A stretch of 64,000 nt of DNA from the NCBI GenBank assembly GCA_022616415.1, contig JAKEEU010000438.1, forward strand, positions 1 to 64,000, in the 5' to 3' direction. Source of the DNA: Candidatus Zhuqueibacterota bacterium. GTDB taxonomy: Bacteria > Zhuqueibacterota > Zhuqueibacteria > Zhuqueibacterales > Zhuqueibacteraceae. The position numbers and the translations under genes are program-made. Shown in pieces: positions 1 through 8,073 of this stretch (its first letter is position 1; each line of letters begins with the position of its first letter). The notes under the pieces were generated by a model. That model worked only from the letters and a program-made list of their open reading frames with translations, did no database searches and was not told where the DNA came from.

Positions 1-22
1 CAGCTTGCCGCAACCAAATTTA

Positions 23-80
23 GACCACCAAGACACGAAGACACAAAGTTTTTCTTTGTGACTTGGTGTCTTCGTGGTCA
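23..80. repeat. Long inverted repeat of 8-bp units
   Basis: Two arms of about 26 bp (23-48 and about 54-80) pair with few mismatches around a short T-rich loop. Each arm reads as degenerate octads related to AGACACGA. It lies about 70 bp upstream of the first gene and would form a strong hairpin in RNA or single-stranded DNA. It belongs with the other unit-built palindromes in this window. There is no adjacent U-run typical of an intrinsic terminator. Confidence 0.7.
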
Positions 81-151
81 AAAAAATCTTCGCGGTTGTG
101 ACATAGTTTCTTCAGGGTAATACTATATTGAGCCGATTTACAGGGTGACAC

Positions 152-1138
152 ATGAAAAAGATCATCGTGTTTATAATCTTCGCCTCGTTGTTGGCCGCTT
201 CATTTTCTTTCGCGCAAGATTTCAACAAAGGCGGCCGCACTGCATTTCAATTCGTGAAAATCGGCATCGGTGCGCGGCAAGCAGCCATTGGCGAAGCTTG
301 CATTGCAAACGTCCGTGACGTCAACGCCGTTTTTTGGAATCCCGCCAACCTTGCCGGCATTAAATCAAGCGAAGCTTCATTTTCATACGCGCGCTGGCTG
401 GCGGATATGAATTTTCTCGCCGGCGCCATCGCATGGCGCTGGCAAGGCATCGGAATATTTGGGTTGAGTTATGCCGCGCTGGATTACGGCAACATTCAAG
501 AGGCGTTGGTCATTGGGCCCGGCGGCTCGAGCGATACGAGAACCGGAAATACCTTCACCGGCGGCGATTTGCTCGCCGGCCTTTCATTTTCGCGCGAATT
601 TACCGACAAGCTCGCCATCGGCGTCACCGCCAAATTCTTGCAGGAAAAACTTTTTAATTACACCGAGCATCTTTTTGCTTTCGACGTCGGCACCAATTAT
701 GACGTGGGTTACAAAGGCATTCGCCTCGCCATGAGCGCGCAAAATTTCGCCACCGGATCAGCACAGTGGCTTGAAGCGAGCGATCGCGTGGAAGGATATG
801 ACATTCCCCTGCTCTTTCGCATTGGCGCCTCGGTTGAATTGGCGGGCAATGCCGAATCGTTTATGCGAATCGGCAACGATCATCATTTTTGGCTCAGCGC
901 CGAGGCGATCAACTCCAACGATTACGGCGAGCGGCTTCATCTCGGCGGCGAATATGCCTTCGGAGATTTTCTGTCGCTGCGCGCCGGTTATCGCATCAAT
1001 TACGAAGAAGGCAACTGGTCATTCGGTTTTGGCTTGCATCCGCGCGTTTCCAATTTCGACGTGCGCGTGGACTACGCCTACGTCAGCTATGAATTTTTAG
1101 ACTCGCCGCATCGGCTGACGGCGTCGTTTGCTTTTTAA
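152..1138 (+). CDS. PorV/PorQ-family outer-membrane beta-barrel protein
   Basis: The 328-residue product opens with a signal peptide (MKKIIVFIIFASLLAASFSF, then AQ) and continues as alternating beta strands rich in Gly and aromatics, ending in Phe as outer-membrane barrels often do. The segment around residues 30-75 (GGRTAFQFVKIGIGARQAA, then VFWNPANLAG) matches the start of the PorV/PorQ (UPF0164) family, relatives of FadL barrels found mainly in FCB bacteria. Some members serve type IX secretion, but no other secretion gene is nearby, so the role here is unknown. It stands alone, bounded by repeat elements on both sides. Confidence 0.8.
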   Translation: MKKIIVFIIFASLLAASFSFAQDFNKGGRTAFQFVKIGIGARQAAIGEACIANVRDVNAVFWNPANLAGIKSSEASFSYARWLADMNFLAGAIAWRWQGIGIFGLSYAALDYGNIQEALVIGPGGSSDTRTGNTFTGGDLLAGLSFSREFTDKLAIGVTAKFLQEKLFNYTEHLFAFDVGTNYDVGYKGIRLAMSAQNFATGSAQWLEASDRVEGYDIPLLFRIGASVELAGNAESFMRIGNDHHFWLSAEAINSNDYGERLHLGGEYAFGDFLSLRAGYRINYEEGNWSFGFGLHPRVSNFDVRVDYAYVSYEFLDSPHRLTASFAF

Positions 1139-1144
1139 TCGTTC

Positions 1145-1321
1145 GTAGTAGTGCCTTCAGGCGCACAATCGTTGAAGCTAAAAACTGCTTCGATGAATAA
1201 TAAGCTTTTCTGGTTCTGCTCCTTCTATGTTTAAAAGAGCTACTGCGAGTTTAGTAAGTCTTCTATGAGTTCAATCAAACTCTTCGCATTCTGAACGCCC
1301 GGTTCCTGAAGGAGCTACCAC
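1145..1321. repeat. MITE-like element with imperfect terminal inverted repeats
   Basis: The left end (1145-1161) and right end (1305-1321) are inverted copies of a 17-bp sequence, GTAGTAGTGCCTTCAGG against GTGGTAGCTCCTTCAGG, with 14 of 17 matches. The AT-richer interior of about 145 bp has no ORF. It fills nearly the whole gap between the PorV-like gene and the GH106-like gene. I see no clear target-site duplication, so a non-autonomous mobile element is a hypothesis. Confidence 0.4.
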
Positions 1322-1342
1322 AAACTTTCAGAGGAATGGAAC

Positions 1343-4300
1343 ATGGCATTTTCTCAAAAACTTCTCACTGGCGAAACCCTCACCAAGGAAAATTTCAAAA
1401 CCCCTCCGCGTGAATTGGGCATCCTGCCATTCTGGTTTTGGAACGGCGAGCTTGATCCGCAGGAAATGGAGTGGCAGATGCGCGAGTATCACAGCAAAGG
1501 CATTCCCGGAATTTTTATTCACGGACGTTTTGGTCTTAAAGTTCCTTATGTTTCTGATGAGTGGTTCGAGAGAGTAAAGTTTGCGGTTGAAAAGGCCAAA
1601 GAAATCGGCATCGACACGTGGGTTTACGACGAGATGAACTGGCCGAGCGGCACGGCGGAACGAAACGTTTTGAAAAAATATCCGTATCTCACGCAGCGCT
1701 ATTTGGAACTGGTCGCGCTCAACGTCGATGGCCCGCTGTTCACATTTCTCGAAGCCACCGACAATCGTTACGTCAACACCGGCAACTCGCATCCGATTGC
1801 CGCGTTTGGTTGCACGGACGAAGAATATCAAAACGAAATTAAAAATCTCATCGACCTCACCCCCAATCTCTCATTTGAAAGAGTCATTCCGTGGGAAGCG
1901 CCGCCCGGCAAATGGCGCCTGCTTTATTTTCTCGAAAAAGAAGTGCCTTATTACATCGACACACTCGATCCGGAATCCACCGAGAAGTTTATCGAGATCA
2001 CGCACGAGCGCTACAAAGCTGCAGTCGGCAAGGATTTCGGCACGATTGTTCCCGGCTTTTATACTGACGAGCCGGCAATGCATTATTATCACGTCGGCAT
2101 CGACAACTACGTCGTGCCGTGGTCGAAGCAAATGTTCAAAATTTTTCGCGAGCGTCGCGGCTATGATTTGCGGCCTTTTCTCCCGGCTTTGTACACCAGC
2201 ATGGGCGAAAAGACGGCGCAGATTCGCTACGACTTCTGGCGCACACTGACGGAGCAATATTCCGAAACTTATTACAAGCGCCTGCGCGATTGGTGCGAGG
2301 CCAACGGCGTGCTGTTCACCGGCCATTTGTTGTTTGAAGAATGGATACGCATGCACGCGCGTTGCGAAGGCAATCTCTTCAAATATCTACGCCACATGCA
2401 CATCGTCGGCGTCGATCATCTCTATCCGAAAATTGGCACCGCGAAAGAACCGGATCAGCATGTTGCCATGAAGATCGGCAGCTCCGCGGCGCATCACTTC
2501 GGCAGCACGCGCGTCTTGTGCGAATCCATGGGCGGCACGTATTGGGATTGCACGCTGGAGCGCATGAAGTGGATGGCGAATTGGGAATACGTGCTCGGCG
2601 TGAATCTCTTCAACAATCACGGCTATCATTATTCCATCGAAGGCGAGCGCAAACGCGATTGGCCACCTTCACAATTTTATCATCACACCTGGTGGAAATA
2701 TTACGATCAGTTTACGCATTACGCCTTACGCCTTAGCCATATTCTCTCCGGCGGCCGGCACGTCGCGAAGGTGCTCGTGCTCTATCCGCTCACCAGTATT
2801 TGGACGAACTATGTGCCGCAGAAACGCACCGATGTCGGCAACGTCATCGAATTCGATTTCAATTATTTGACTGACACGCTGCTGCGTTTGCATTACGACT
2901 TTGATTATGTCGATGAAGACGTATTGGCCGAAGCCACGATTGAGAACGGCAAAATCAAAATTCGTGATGAAGAATACTCCATTTTCATTTTACCGCCGGT
3001 CACGCATATTAAAAGATCGACTTTCGAGGCGATGCAAAGATTTCTGGAGAGCGGCGGGAATATCATCGCCGACACGCTGCTGCCAATAGAATTTTTGGAG
3101 ACCGAAAAAAACGGCGCCGCCAAAGAGATCAAAAAACTTTTCGGCGCCAATCCGCAGAAATTGCTCAACGCCTTCCAAAACGGCAATTCGGCAAAAATCC
3201 GCATTCGGCATCGCAATACGGCCGGCAATGCTTTTGTCATCGAAGGCAAGGGATTGCATCAAGCCAAAGCTAAAAAAGAGCTGCGGCGTCTGCTAAATCA
3301 ATGCGCCGCGCCGGATGTCACGATCAGTGACGAAGATATTTTTTATCTGCATCGCATCAAAGATGGACACGACATTTATTTCTTCGTCAACACGAGTCAA
3401 GAAGACAAAGGCGCCGTTGAAATCACTTTCGAGCAAATTGGCCAGCCGGAATTGTGGAATCCCAATACCGGCGACATCACACCGATTCACGTCTATCAAA
3501 TCCAAAATGGCCGTTTGGCGATTCAACTCGATTTCCCTGCTAGCGCTTCTCATATCGTGGTTCTGAACGGAGAACTGAAAAAGCCGTTTATTATTGAAAC
3601 CAATTTGACCGTAGAAAACTTTGATGACAACACGCTGGTGGGTCATTCCGGTTCGGCAAAAGAAATCTTTGCGGAGATTGTCACGAACAAAAAATCGCAG
3701 CGTGTGACAGCTAAGGCGCAGAAACTTCTACGGCCATTAACGCTCGGCAAGAAATTCAATTTTAATCTCGAGCAGGACAATGCGCTGCTGCTGTCAAAAT
3801 GGAAAATGCAGATTGACGCCGGCACCGGATTTATGCAGGACTATCACCAACCTGATTTCGATGATACCACGTGGCTCAATGTCACCAGCGGCGCGTGGGA
3901 AATGCAACTGCCGCAGGAGCGCGATCAAGCAACGTATCCGGTGACGCTGTGGTATTGCACGGCGTTCGAGATCGCGGCTTTGCCGCCCAACACGCGGTTG
4001 CTCATCGACGGTTTCAGCGGCACAGAATATCAACTTTTTGTAAACGGCAATGAAATAAAAGACAAAGGCCGGCGCAGCAAGCTTGATGCGGAAATCAAGG
4101 AAGTGGATATTCAGCCGTATGTGCAAACCGGCCGCAACGTCGTTGCGGTAAAAATCGTGGTCAACCGCCGCACCGACGGCATTCTCGATTTGCTCAAAAT
4201 CATCGGCGATTTTGCTTTAGAGAAATCAGATGATGGTTTCAAGATCGTCGAAAAGAAAAATGCCATCAAAGCCGGCGACTGGACGCAACAAGGCTATCCG

Positions 4301-4615
4301 TTCTATTCCGGCACTGGCATCTATCGCACCGAAATCGAAGTACCAGCCAAGTACATCGGCGGCAAATTATTTCTCGAAGTCGACTGCGGCGACGACGTGC
4401 TGGAAGTGAGTGTGAACGGCAGTTCAAGTCGAGTCGTGCCGTGGCATCCGTATCGCGTTGAGGTGACGGACTTGGTAAAAGAGGGCATGAACACGGTTGA
4501 GCTGAAAGTGACGAACACGCTGATCAATTTGCTCGAAGCGGTGCAAAAAGCTTCGGGAATTTTCTCTGTGCCGAGGTTGGTGCATGCGCATCGATATGAA
4601 CTTTCATTATCTTGA
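1343..4615 (+). CDS. GH106-like glycoside hydrolase (putative alpha-L-rhamnosidase)
   Basis: This 1090-residue protein begins with a TIM-barrel-like segment (ILPFWFWNGELDP near residue 30, then MREYHSKGIPGIFIHGRFGL) typical of the large GH106-type hydrolases. A middle alpha/beta segment follows, and a C-terminal jelly-roll (from about residue 975, SGTGIYRTEIEVP) resembles the sugar-binding sandwich of GH2/GH106 enzymes. No signal peptide is visible, so it may act in the cytoplasm or periplasm on imported oligosaccharides. The start at 1343 follows GAGGA. Alpha-L-rhamnosidase activity is the best family guess, but related unassigned families are possible. Confidence 0.7.
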   Translation: MAFSQKLLTGETLTKENFKTPPRELGILPFWFWNGELDPQEMEWQMREYHSKGIPGIFIHGRFGLKVPYVSDEWFERVKFAVEKAKEIGIDTWVYDEMNWPSGTAERNVLKKYPYLTQRYLELVALNVDGPLFTFLEATDNRYVNTGNSHPIAAFGCTDEEYQNEIKNLIDLTPNLSFERVIPWEAPPGKWRLLYFLEKEVPYYIDTLDPESTEKFIEITHERYKAAVGKDFGTIVPGFYTDEPAMHYYHVGIDNYVVPWSKQMFKIFRERRGYDLRPFLPALYTSMGEKTAQIRYDFWRTLTEQYSETYYKRLRDWCEANGVLFTGHLLFEEWIRMHARCEGNLFKYLRHMHIVGVDHLYPKIGTAKEPDQHVAMKIGSSAAHHFGSTRVLCESMGGTYWDCTLERMKWMANWEYVLGVNLFNNHGYHYSIEGERKRDWPPSQFYHHTWWKYYDQFTHYALRLSHILSGGRHVAKVLVLYPLTSIWTNYVPQKRTDVGNVIEFDFNYLTDTLLRLHYDFDYVDEDVLAEATIENGKIKIRDEEYSIFILPPVTHIKRSTFEAMQRFLESGGNIIADTLLPIEFLETEKNGAAKEIKKLFGANPQKLLNAFQNGNSAKIRIRHRNTAGNAFVIEGKGLHQAKAKKELRRLLNQCAAPDVTISDEDIFYLHRIKDGHDIYFFVNTSQEDKGAVEITFEQIGQPELWNPNTGDITPIHVYQIQNGRLAIQLDFPASASHIVVLNGELKKPFIIETNLTVENFDDNTLVGHSGSAKEIFAEIVTNKKSQRVTAKAQKLLRPLTLGKKFNFNLEQDNALLLSKWKMQIDAGTGFMQDYHQPDFDDTTWLNVTSGAWEMQLPQERDQATYPVTLWYCTAFEIAALPPNTRLLIDGFSGTEYQLFVNGNEIKDKGRRSKLDAEIKEVDIQPYVQTGRNVVAVKIVVNRRTDGILDLLKIIGDFALEKSDDGFKIVEKKNAIKAGDWTQQGYPFYSGTGIYRTEIEVPAKYIGGKLFLEVDCGDDVLEVSVNGSSSRVVPWHPYRVEVTDLVKEGMNTVELKVTNTLINLLEAVQKASGIFSVPRLVHAHRYELSLS

Positions 4616-4630
4616 TTCGGAGTTCATTCA

Positions 4631-4695
4631 CAGATAATAGCGGCCAATGGATTTATGATTGAAAGGTTAATCCGTTGGCAGCTTTTATCCGTTGG
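4631..4695. repeat. Palindromic dispersed repeat, copy 1
   Basis: This element and the one at 9527-9596 share the right-hand text GGCAGCTTTTATCCGTTGG and the left-hand text AGCGGCCAA. The two arms are reverse complements, CCAACGGAT against ATCCGTTGG, so it can fold into a hairpin. It lies immediately upstream of the ribokinase gene and supplies spurious upstream in-frame start codons. Confidence 0.75.
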
Positions 4696-4734
4696 GGCGA
4701 TTTTTTTGGAATTATGATGATGGTGGAAAACAGA

Positions 4735-5658
4735 ATGACTAAAAGCAAAATCCTCGCCATCGGCAGCGCCAACATGGATTTGGTCGTCAGCACGCAGCGT
4801 TTTCCGCAACCCGGCGAAACCGTATTTGGCAACAAATTCGGCATGTACCCCGGCGGCAAAGGCGCCAATCAGGCCGTCGCCGTTGCGAAGCTTGGCGGCA
4901 ATGTTTGTTTTCTCGGCAAAATGGGAAACGATCTCTTTCGTGAAAAACTCAGCGCCAGCATGCAAAATGACGGCGTGCAGCTCGATCATCTCTTGATCGA
5001 TCCTAATACCTCCACCGGCATGGCACTCATCACGGTTGATAGCAACGGCCAAAATGAAATCGTCGTCGTCTCAGGCAGCAACATGAATTTATCTCCAGCA
5101 GATGTTGAAAGCAAACGTGCCATCTTTGCTGCCGCAAAGATTGTCTTATTGCAATTGGAAATTCCGCTGAACACGGTAACCCAGTCGGCCCGACTGGCAA
5201 AGGAGAATGGCGCAATTGTGATTTTGAATCCCGCGCCCGCCTGTGAGCTGCCACAAGAACTTTTGAGCATGGTCGATTATCTCACGCCGAATGAGACCGA
5301 GGCAGCGTTTCTCATCAAGCAAGCCGTTCATGATCAAGAATCGGCGCAAGCCGCCGCGTTGATGTTGCTTGAAAAAGGCGTGAAGAATGTCATCCTCACA
5401 ATGGGAAAGCAAGGCGCACTTTTGGTGAATAAAGAAAAAACAAAATTATTTCCGGCCACGAAAGTCCAAGCCGTCGATACCACGGCCGCCGGCGATGCAT
5501 TCAACGGCGCGTTGGCTTTCACATTAGCGAGCGGGAAGAACCTTGACGAGGCCATTCGCTTTGCCAATTCGGTGGCAGCGTATTCGGTGACGAAAATGGG
5601 AGCGCAGAGCTCGATGCCGACGAGGGAAGACGTGCAGGTCTTTACTAGAAACGCGTAA
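4735..5658 (+). CDS. rbsK: Ribokinase, PfkB family
   Basis: Ribokinase phosphorylates D-ribose to ribose 5-phosphate using ATP. The 307-residue product shows the N-terminal IGSANMDLV segment, the first PfkB signature GGKGANQAVAVAKLGG, the NPAPA and LTPNETEA segments, and the second signature with the catalytic Asp, DTTAAGDAFNGAL. I chose ATG 4735 (MTKSKILAIGS), which matches the family start; ATGs at 4675 and 4714-4720 lie in frame but in or next to the repeat. With the D-ribose pyranase gene about 600 bp downstream and the nucleoside hydrolase at 21.2 kb, it suggests ribose salvage. Confidence 0.88.
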   Translation: MTKSKILAIGSANMDLVVSTQRFPQPGETVFGNKFGMYPGGKGANQAVAVAKLGGNVCFLGKMGNDLFREKLSASMQNDGVQLDHLLIDPNTSTGMALITVDSNGQNEIVVVSGSNMNLSPADVESKRAIFAAAKIVLLQLEIPLNTVTQSARLAKENGAIVILNPAPACELPQELLSMVDYLTPNETEAAFLIKQAVHDQESAQAAALMLLEKGVKNVILTMGKQGALLVNKEKTKLFPATKVQAVDTTAAGDAFNGALAFTLASGKNLDEAIRFANSVAAYSVTKMGAQSSMPTREDVQVFTRNA

Positions 5659-5755
5659 CGCATGCCGATTTGCATTGAAAATTGCAAATTGAAAATTTTC
5701 AATTTAAAATTTTCAATGATTTTGGCTGGAGGCCGAAGTGACGCAAGGAAGAACC

Positions 5756-6148
5756 ATGATCAAACGCATCGACCACACTACCATCACAGTGCGGAATCTG
5801 GAAAAGTCCATCGACTTTTATACAAGCCTGCTCGGCTTCACCGTTGCCCGGGAAATGTGGCTTCCGGAAGAAAAGCTTCGCATCGTCTTTCTGCGCTCGG
5901 GCGACACCACGCTCGAATTGTTCGGCGTCCCTGAAATTCACGGCGAAATGATCTCGCATGCCAATGAGGTGGTGGGTTACAAGCACATCGCCTTGCTCGT
6001 CGATAGCGTAGATGAAGAGTATCAACGTCTGTCTGAGGCTGGCGTGAAATTCCACCTTCTGCCGGAGACGATTCAAGACATGGTACGCATTGCGTTTTTC
6101 AGAGACCCGGATGGCATGGACATCGAGCTGATCGAATACTTACCGTAA
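5756..6148 (+). CDS. VOC-superfamily (glyoxalase-like) protein
   Basis: The 130-residue product has the paired beta-alpha-beta-beta-beta modules of the vicinal oxygen chelate fold: IDHTTITVRNLEKSIDFYTS in the first half, YKHIALLVDSVDE in the second, and a terminal GMDIELIEY. His near residue 5, Glu near 60, His near 77 and Glu near 126 could be metal ligands. ATG 5756 follows AAGGAAGA; a GTG at 5738 is an alternative. The substrate cannot be told from sequence. It sits between the two ribose genes and may be co-transcribed with them. Confidence 0.8.
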   Translation: MIKRIDHTTITVRNLEKSIDFYTSLLGFTVAREMWLPEEKLRIVFLRSGDTTLELFGVPEIHGEMISHANEVVGYKHIALLVDSVDEEYQRLSEAGVKFHLLPETIQDMVRIAFFRDPDGMDIELIEYLP

Positions 6149-6149
6149 C

Positions 6150-6190
6150 GCAGACTGCCAGTCTGCAAACCAGCAGGCAGGATGCCTGCG
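6150..6190. repeat. Two adjacent perfect short palindromes
   Basis: GCAGACTGCCAGTCTGC (6150-6166) and GCAGGCAGGATGCCTGC (6174-6190) lie side by side just after the VOC stop codon. The CAGACTGCCAGTC core recurs at 12672 and 27853, so this is a dispersed family in the island. Confidence 0.75.
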
Positions 6191-6221
6191 CTACAACGTA
6201 CGAAAAATATCGAAATAAAAT

Positions 6222-6626
6222 ATGAAAAAATCCGGCATACTCAATTCACAACTCGCTGGCCTCATCGCGGCAATGGGACATTGCGACAAACTGGCCATTT
6301 GCGATTCCGGCCTTCCCATCCCCCGCGAAGGAGAAGTTGTGGATGTGGCGCTGACGAAAAACATCCCACGCTTCATTGAAACGGTGAAAGCAATCTTGGC
6401 AGAATTGCACGTGGAGCAAGCGATCATCGCTGCAGAGATGGAAAGCCGCAACGCCGACATTTATCGGGAATTGTTGGCGCTGCTGTCCGGAATCGAGATT
6501 GTGAAAGTGTCGCACGAGGAATTCAAACAAATAACCAACGACGAAGGCAATATCGCTTTTGTCCGCACCGGCGAAGCGACGCCGTATGCAAATGTGATTT
6601 TGGTTTCGGGTGTAACGTTTGAGTAA
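6222..6626 (+). CDS. rbsD: D-ribose pyranase (RbsD/FucU family)
   Basis: RbsD interconverts the pyranose and furanose forms of D-ribose so that ribokinase can act. The 134-residue length is usual for the family. MKKSGILNSQL opens the protein, and the motif MGHCDKLAICDSGLPIP (about residues 18-34) carries the conserved catalytic His and Asp. The C-terminal TGEATPYANVILVSGV is the family's end. No transport operon of the rbsABC type accompanies it. The gene lies downstream of ribokinase and the VOC gene on the same strand. Confidence 0.9.
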   Translation: MKKSGILNSQLAGLIAAMGHCDKLAICDSGLPIPREGEVVDVALTKNIPRFIETVKAILAELHVEQAIIAAEMESRNADIYRELLALLSGIEIVKVSHEEFKQITNDEGNIAFVRTGEATPYANVILVSGVTFE

Positions 6627-6632
6627 AACAAA

Positions 6633-6709
6633 TGGATTGGTGGAGTATTGGATTGCTGGAGTATTGGCTATCCAACAATTCAATGCTCCAATGATCCAAC
6701 AATCCAATT
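6633..6709. repeat. Inverted array of 8-bp units
   Basis: Five octads in one direction (consensus TGGATTGT, 6633-6672) are followed by five in the opposite direction (consensus ATCCAACA, 6670-6709), giving a long imperfect hairpin. The array reaches to within 6 bp of the next start codon, leaving no Shine-Dalgarno sequence for the aldo/keto reductase gene. The unit is the same as in the 13878 array. Confidence 0.85.
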
Positions 6710-6715
6710 TTTGCT

Positions 6716-7708
6716 ATGCGCTATCGAACTTTTGGCAAACTCGGCTGGAAAATTTCCGAAATCAGTTTTGGCGCGTGGGCGATTGGCGGCGATATGTGGG
6801 GGCCGCAAGACGATGCGGAATCCATTCGCGCTTTGCACCGTGCCATCGATCTTGGCGTGAATTTCATCGACACGGCGCAAGGTTACGGCAAAGGCCACAG
6901 CGAGGAGCTGATTGGCAAAGTGTTGAAAGAACGCCGCGAAGAAATTTACGTTGCCACGAAAGTTCCGCCCAAAGAAGCGACGTGGCCGCCGCCCGACGAT
7001 TCCGACGCGCTGAAATTTTTTCCGCCGGATTATATCATCGAGCGTTGCGAAGGCTCGCTGAAAAGATTGCAGCGCGATTGCATCGACATTTATCAATTTC
7101 ATACCTGGGCCACGTCGTTCAACATTCGCGACGAGTGGTTCGAGGCGATGATGAAATTGAAAGAGCAAGGAAAGATTCGCGCCATCGGTGTTTCCGTGCC
7201 TGACACCATGCCGGACAACGTCATCGGTGCGCTGGCGCTCGATAAAGTGCAAACCGTGCAGGTGATCTACAATATTTTCGAGCAATACCCGCAGTGGAAT
7301 TTATTTCCATTGTGCGAAAAGCTCGGCGTTGGCGTTATCGTTCGCGTGCCCTTCGACGAAGGCGCGCTCACGGGCAAATACACCGCGCAGACAACTTTTC
7401 CCGAAGGCGATGTGCGGCGGCATTATTTTCGTGGCAGAAATTTGCCGGCTATCATTGCGAGTGTTGAAAAAGTCCGCGAGTTCAAAAATAAGCGCCATCC
7501 CAAAATGTCAATGGCCGAATATGCGCTGCGGTTCTGCTTGAGCCATTCCGCGATGCACACGGTCATTCCCGGCATTCGCAGCGTGCAGCAAGCGGGGATG
7601 AATATCGCCGCCAGCGATGGCAAATGGTTAGATGCGGAAGAGCTTGAGGAATTGAAACAATTCGCTTGGAGGAAGGATTTCTGGCATGAAGAAGTTGCCA
7701 ACGAGTAG
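6716..7708 (+). CDS. Aldo/keto reductase
   Basis: The 330-residue protein is an NAD(P)H-dependent aldo/keto reductase with a TIM-barrel fold. It begins MRYRTFGKLGWKISEISFG, and the catalytic tetrad is visible: Asp and Tyr in FIDTAQGYGKGHSEE, Lys in VATKVPP and His in IYQFHTW. A C-terminal cofactor segment (HTVIPGIRSVQQAGMNIAA) is also present. It probably reduces or oxidises a sugar-derived carbonyl, but the substrate is unknown. Translation may start without a Shine-Dalgarno sequence because a repeat occupies the leader. Confidence 0.88.
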   Translation: MRYRTFGKLGWKISEISFGAWAIGGDMWGPQDDAESIRALHRAIDLGVNFIDTAQGYGKGHSEELIGKVLKERREEIYVATKVPPKEATWPPPDDSDALKFFPPDYIIERCEGSLKRLQRDCIDIYQFHTWATSFNIRDEWFEAMMKLKEQGKIRAIGVSVPDTMPDNVIGALALDKVQTVQVIYNIFEQYPQWNLFPLCEKLGVGVIVRVPFDEGALTGKYTAQTTFPEGDVRRHYFRGRNLPAIIASVEKVREFKNKRHPKMSMAEYALRFCLSHSAMHTVIPGIRSVQQAGMNIAASDGKWLDAEELEELKQFAWRKDFWHEEVANE

Positions 7709-7755
7709 GGCACTAAGAAGTCACTCAACGGATCGAAAGGCGGCGTTATCAATAG

Positions 7756-7947
7756 CTAATTTTTTGATGCCGCTTCTTCTATGAATCTCAATCCAGAGGT
7801 TTCGATTATAGAAAGGCCAGTATCGATTGCATCCAACAAAACATCTTCAAGTGAGCGATTAAGCTCTTTCGATAATCGCTGTACCCGCCGATATATTTCA
7901 CGTGGAAGGTGAATTGTCACCTGCTTGATTTCAGTAGTGGTTTCCAT
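7756..7947 (-). CDS. Small ribbon-helix-helix (CopG-like) protein
   Basis: The 63-residue product has the ribbon-helix-helix pattern: a short strand (IKQVTIHLPREIYRRV) followed by two helices (SKELNRSLEDVLLDAI). Such proteins are DNA-binding repressors or antitoxins. No toxin gene is adjacent; it is divergent from the GH39/GH5-like gene at 8074, so it could regulate that gene or be an orphan antitoxin. A consensus promoter lies just upstream. Confidence 0.65.
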   Translation of the reverse strand: METTTEIKQVTIHLPREIYRRVQRLSKELNRSLEDVLLDAIDTGLSIIETSGLRFIEEAASKN

Positions 7948-7991
7948 TTTTATTCATTCCGTTGTGGATTGTTTGATTAGATCACTACAGA

Positions 7992-8020
7992 AAAATAATA
8001 AAGCCCACATACAAAGTCAA
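7992..8020 (-). promoter_or_regulatory. Sigma-70-type promoter of the RHH gene
   Basis: Read on the minus strand, TTGACT (8020-8015) and TATTTT (7997-7992) are separated by exactly 17 bp. The text GCTTGACTTTGTA around the -35 box is identical to that before the small gene at 14956-15333. Confidence 0.6.
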
Positions 8021-8073
8021 GCTACAATTCTTTGAGATTAATTTTTGTGCTCCATAAGAAAGGAGGAACAATC

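Noticed and set aside
152..1138. Type IX secretion locus
   Set aside because: The PorV/PorQ-like protein alone is not enough; no PorK, PorL, PorM, PorN, SprA or C-terminal sorting domain proteins were seen.
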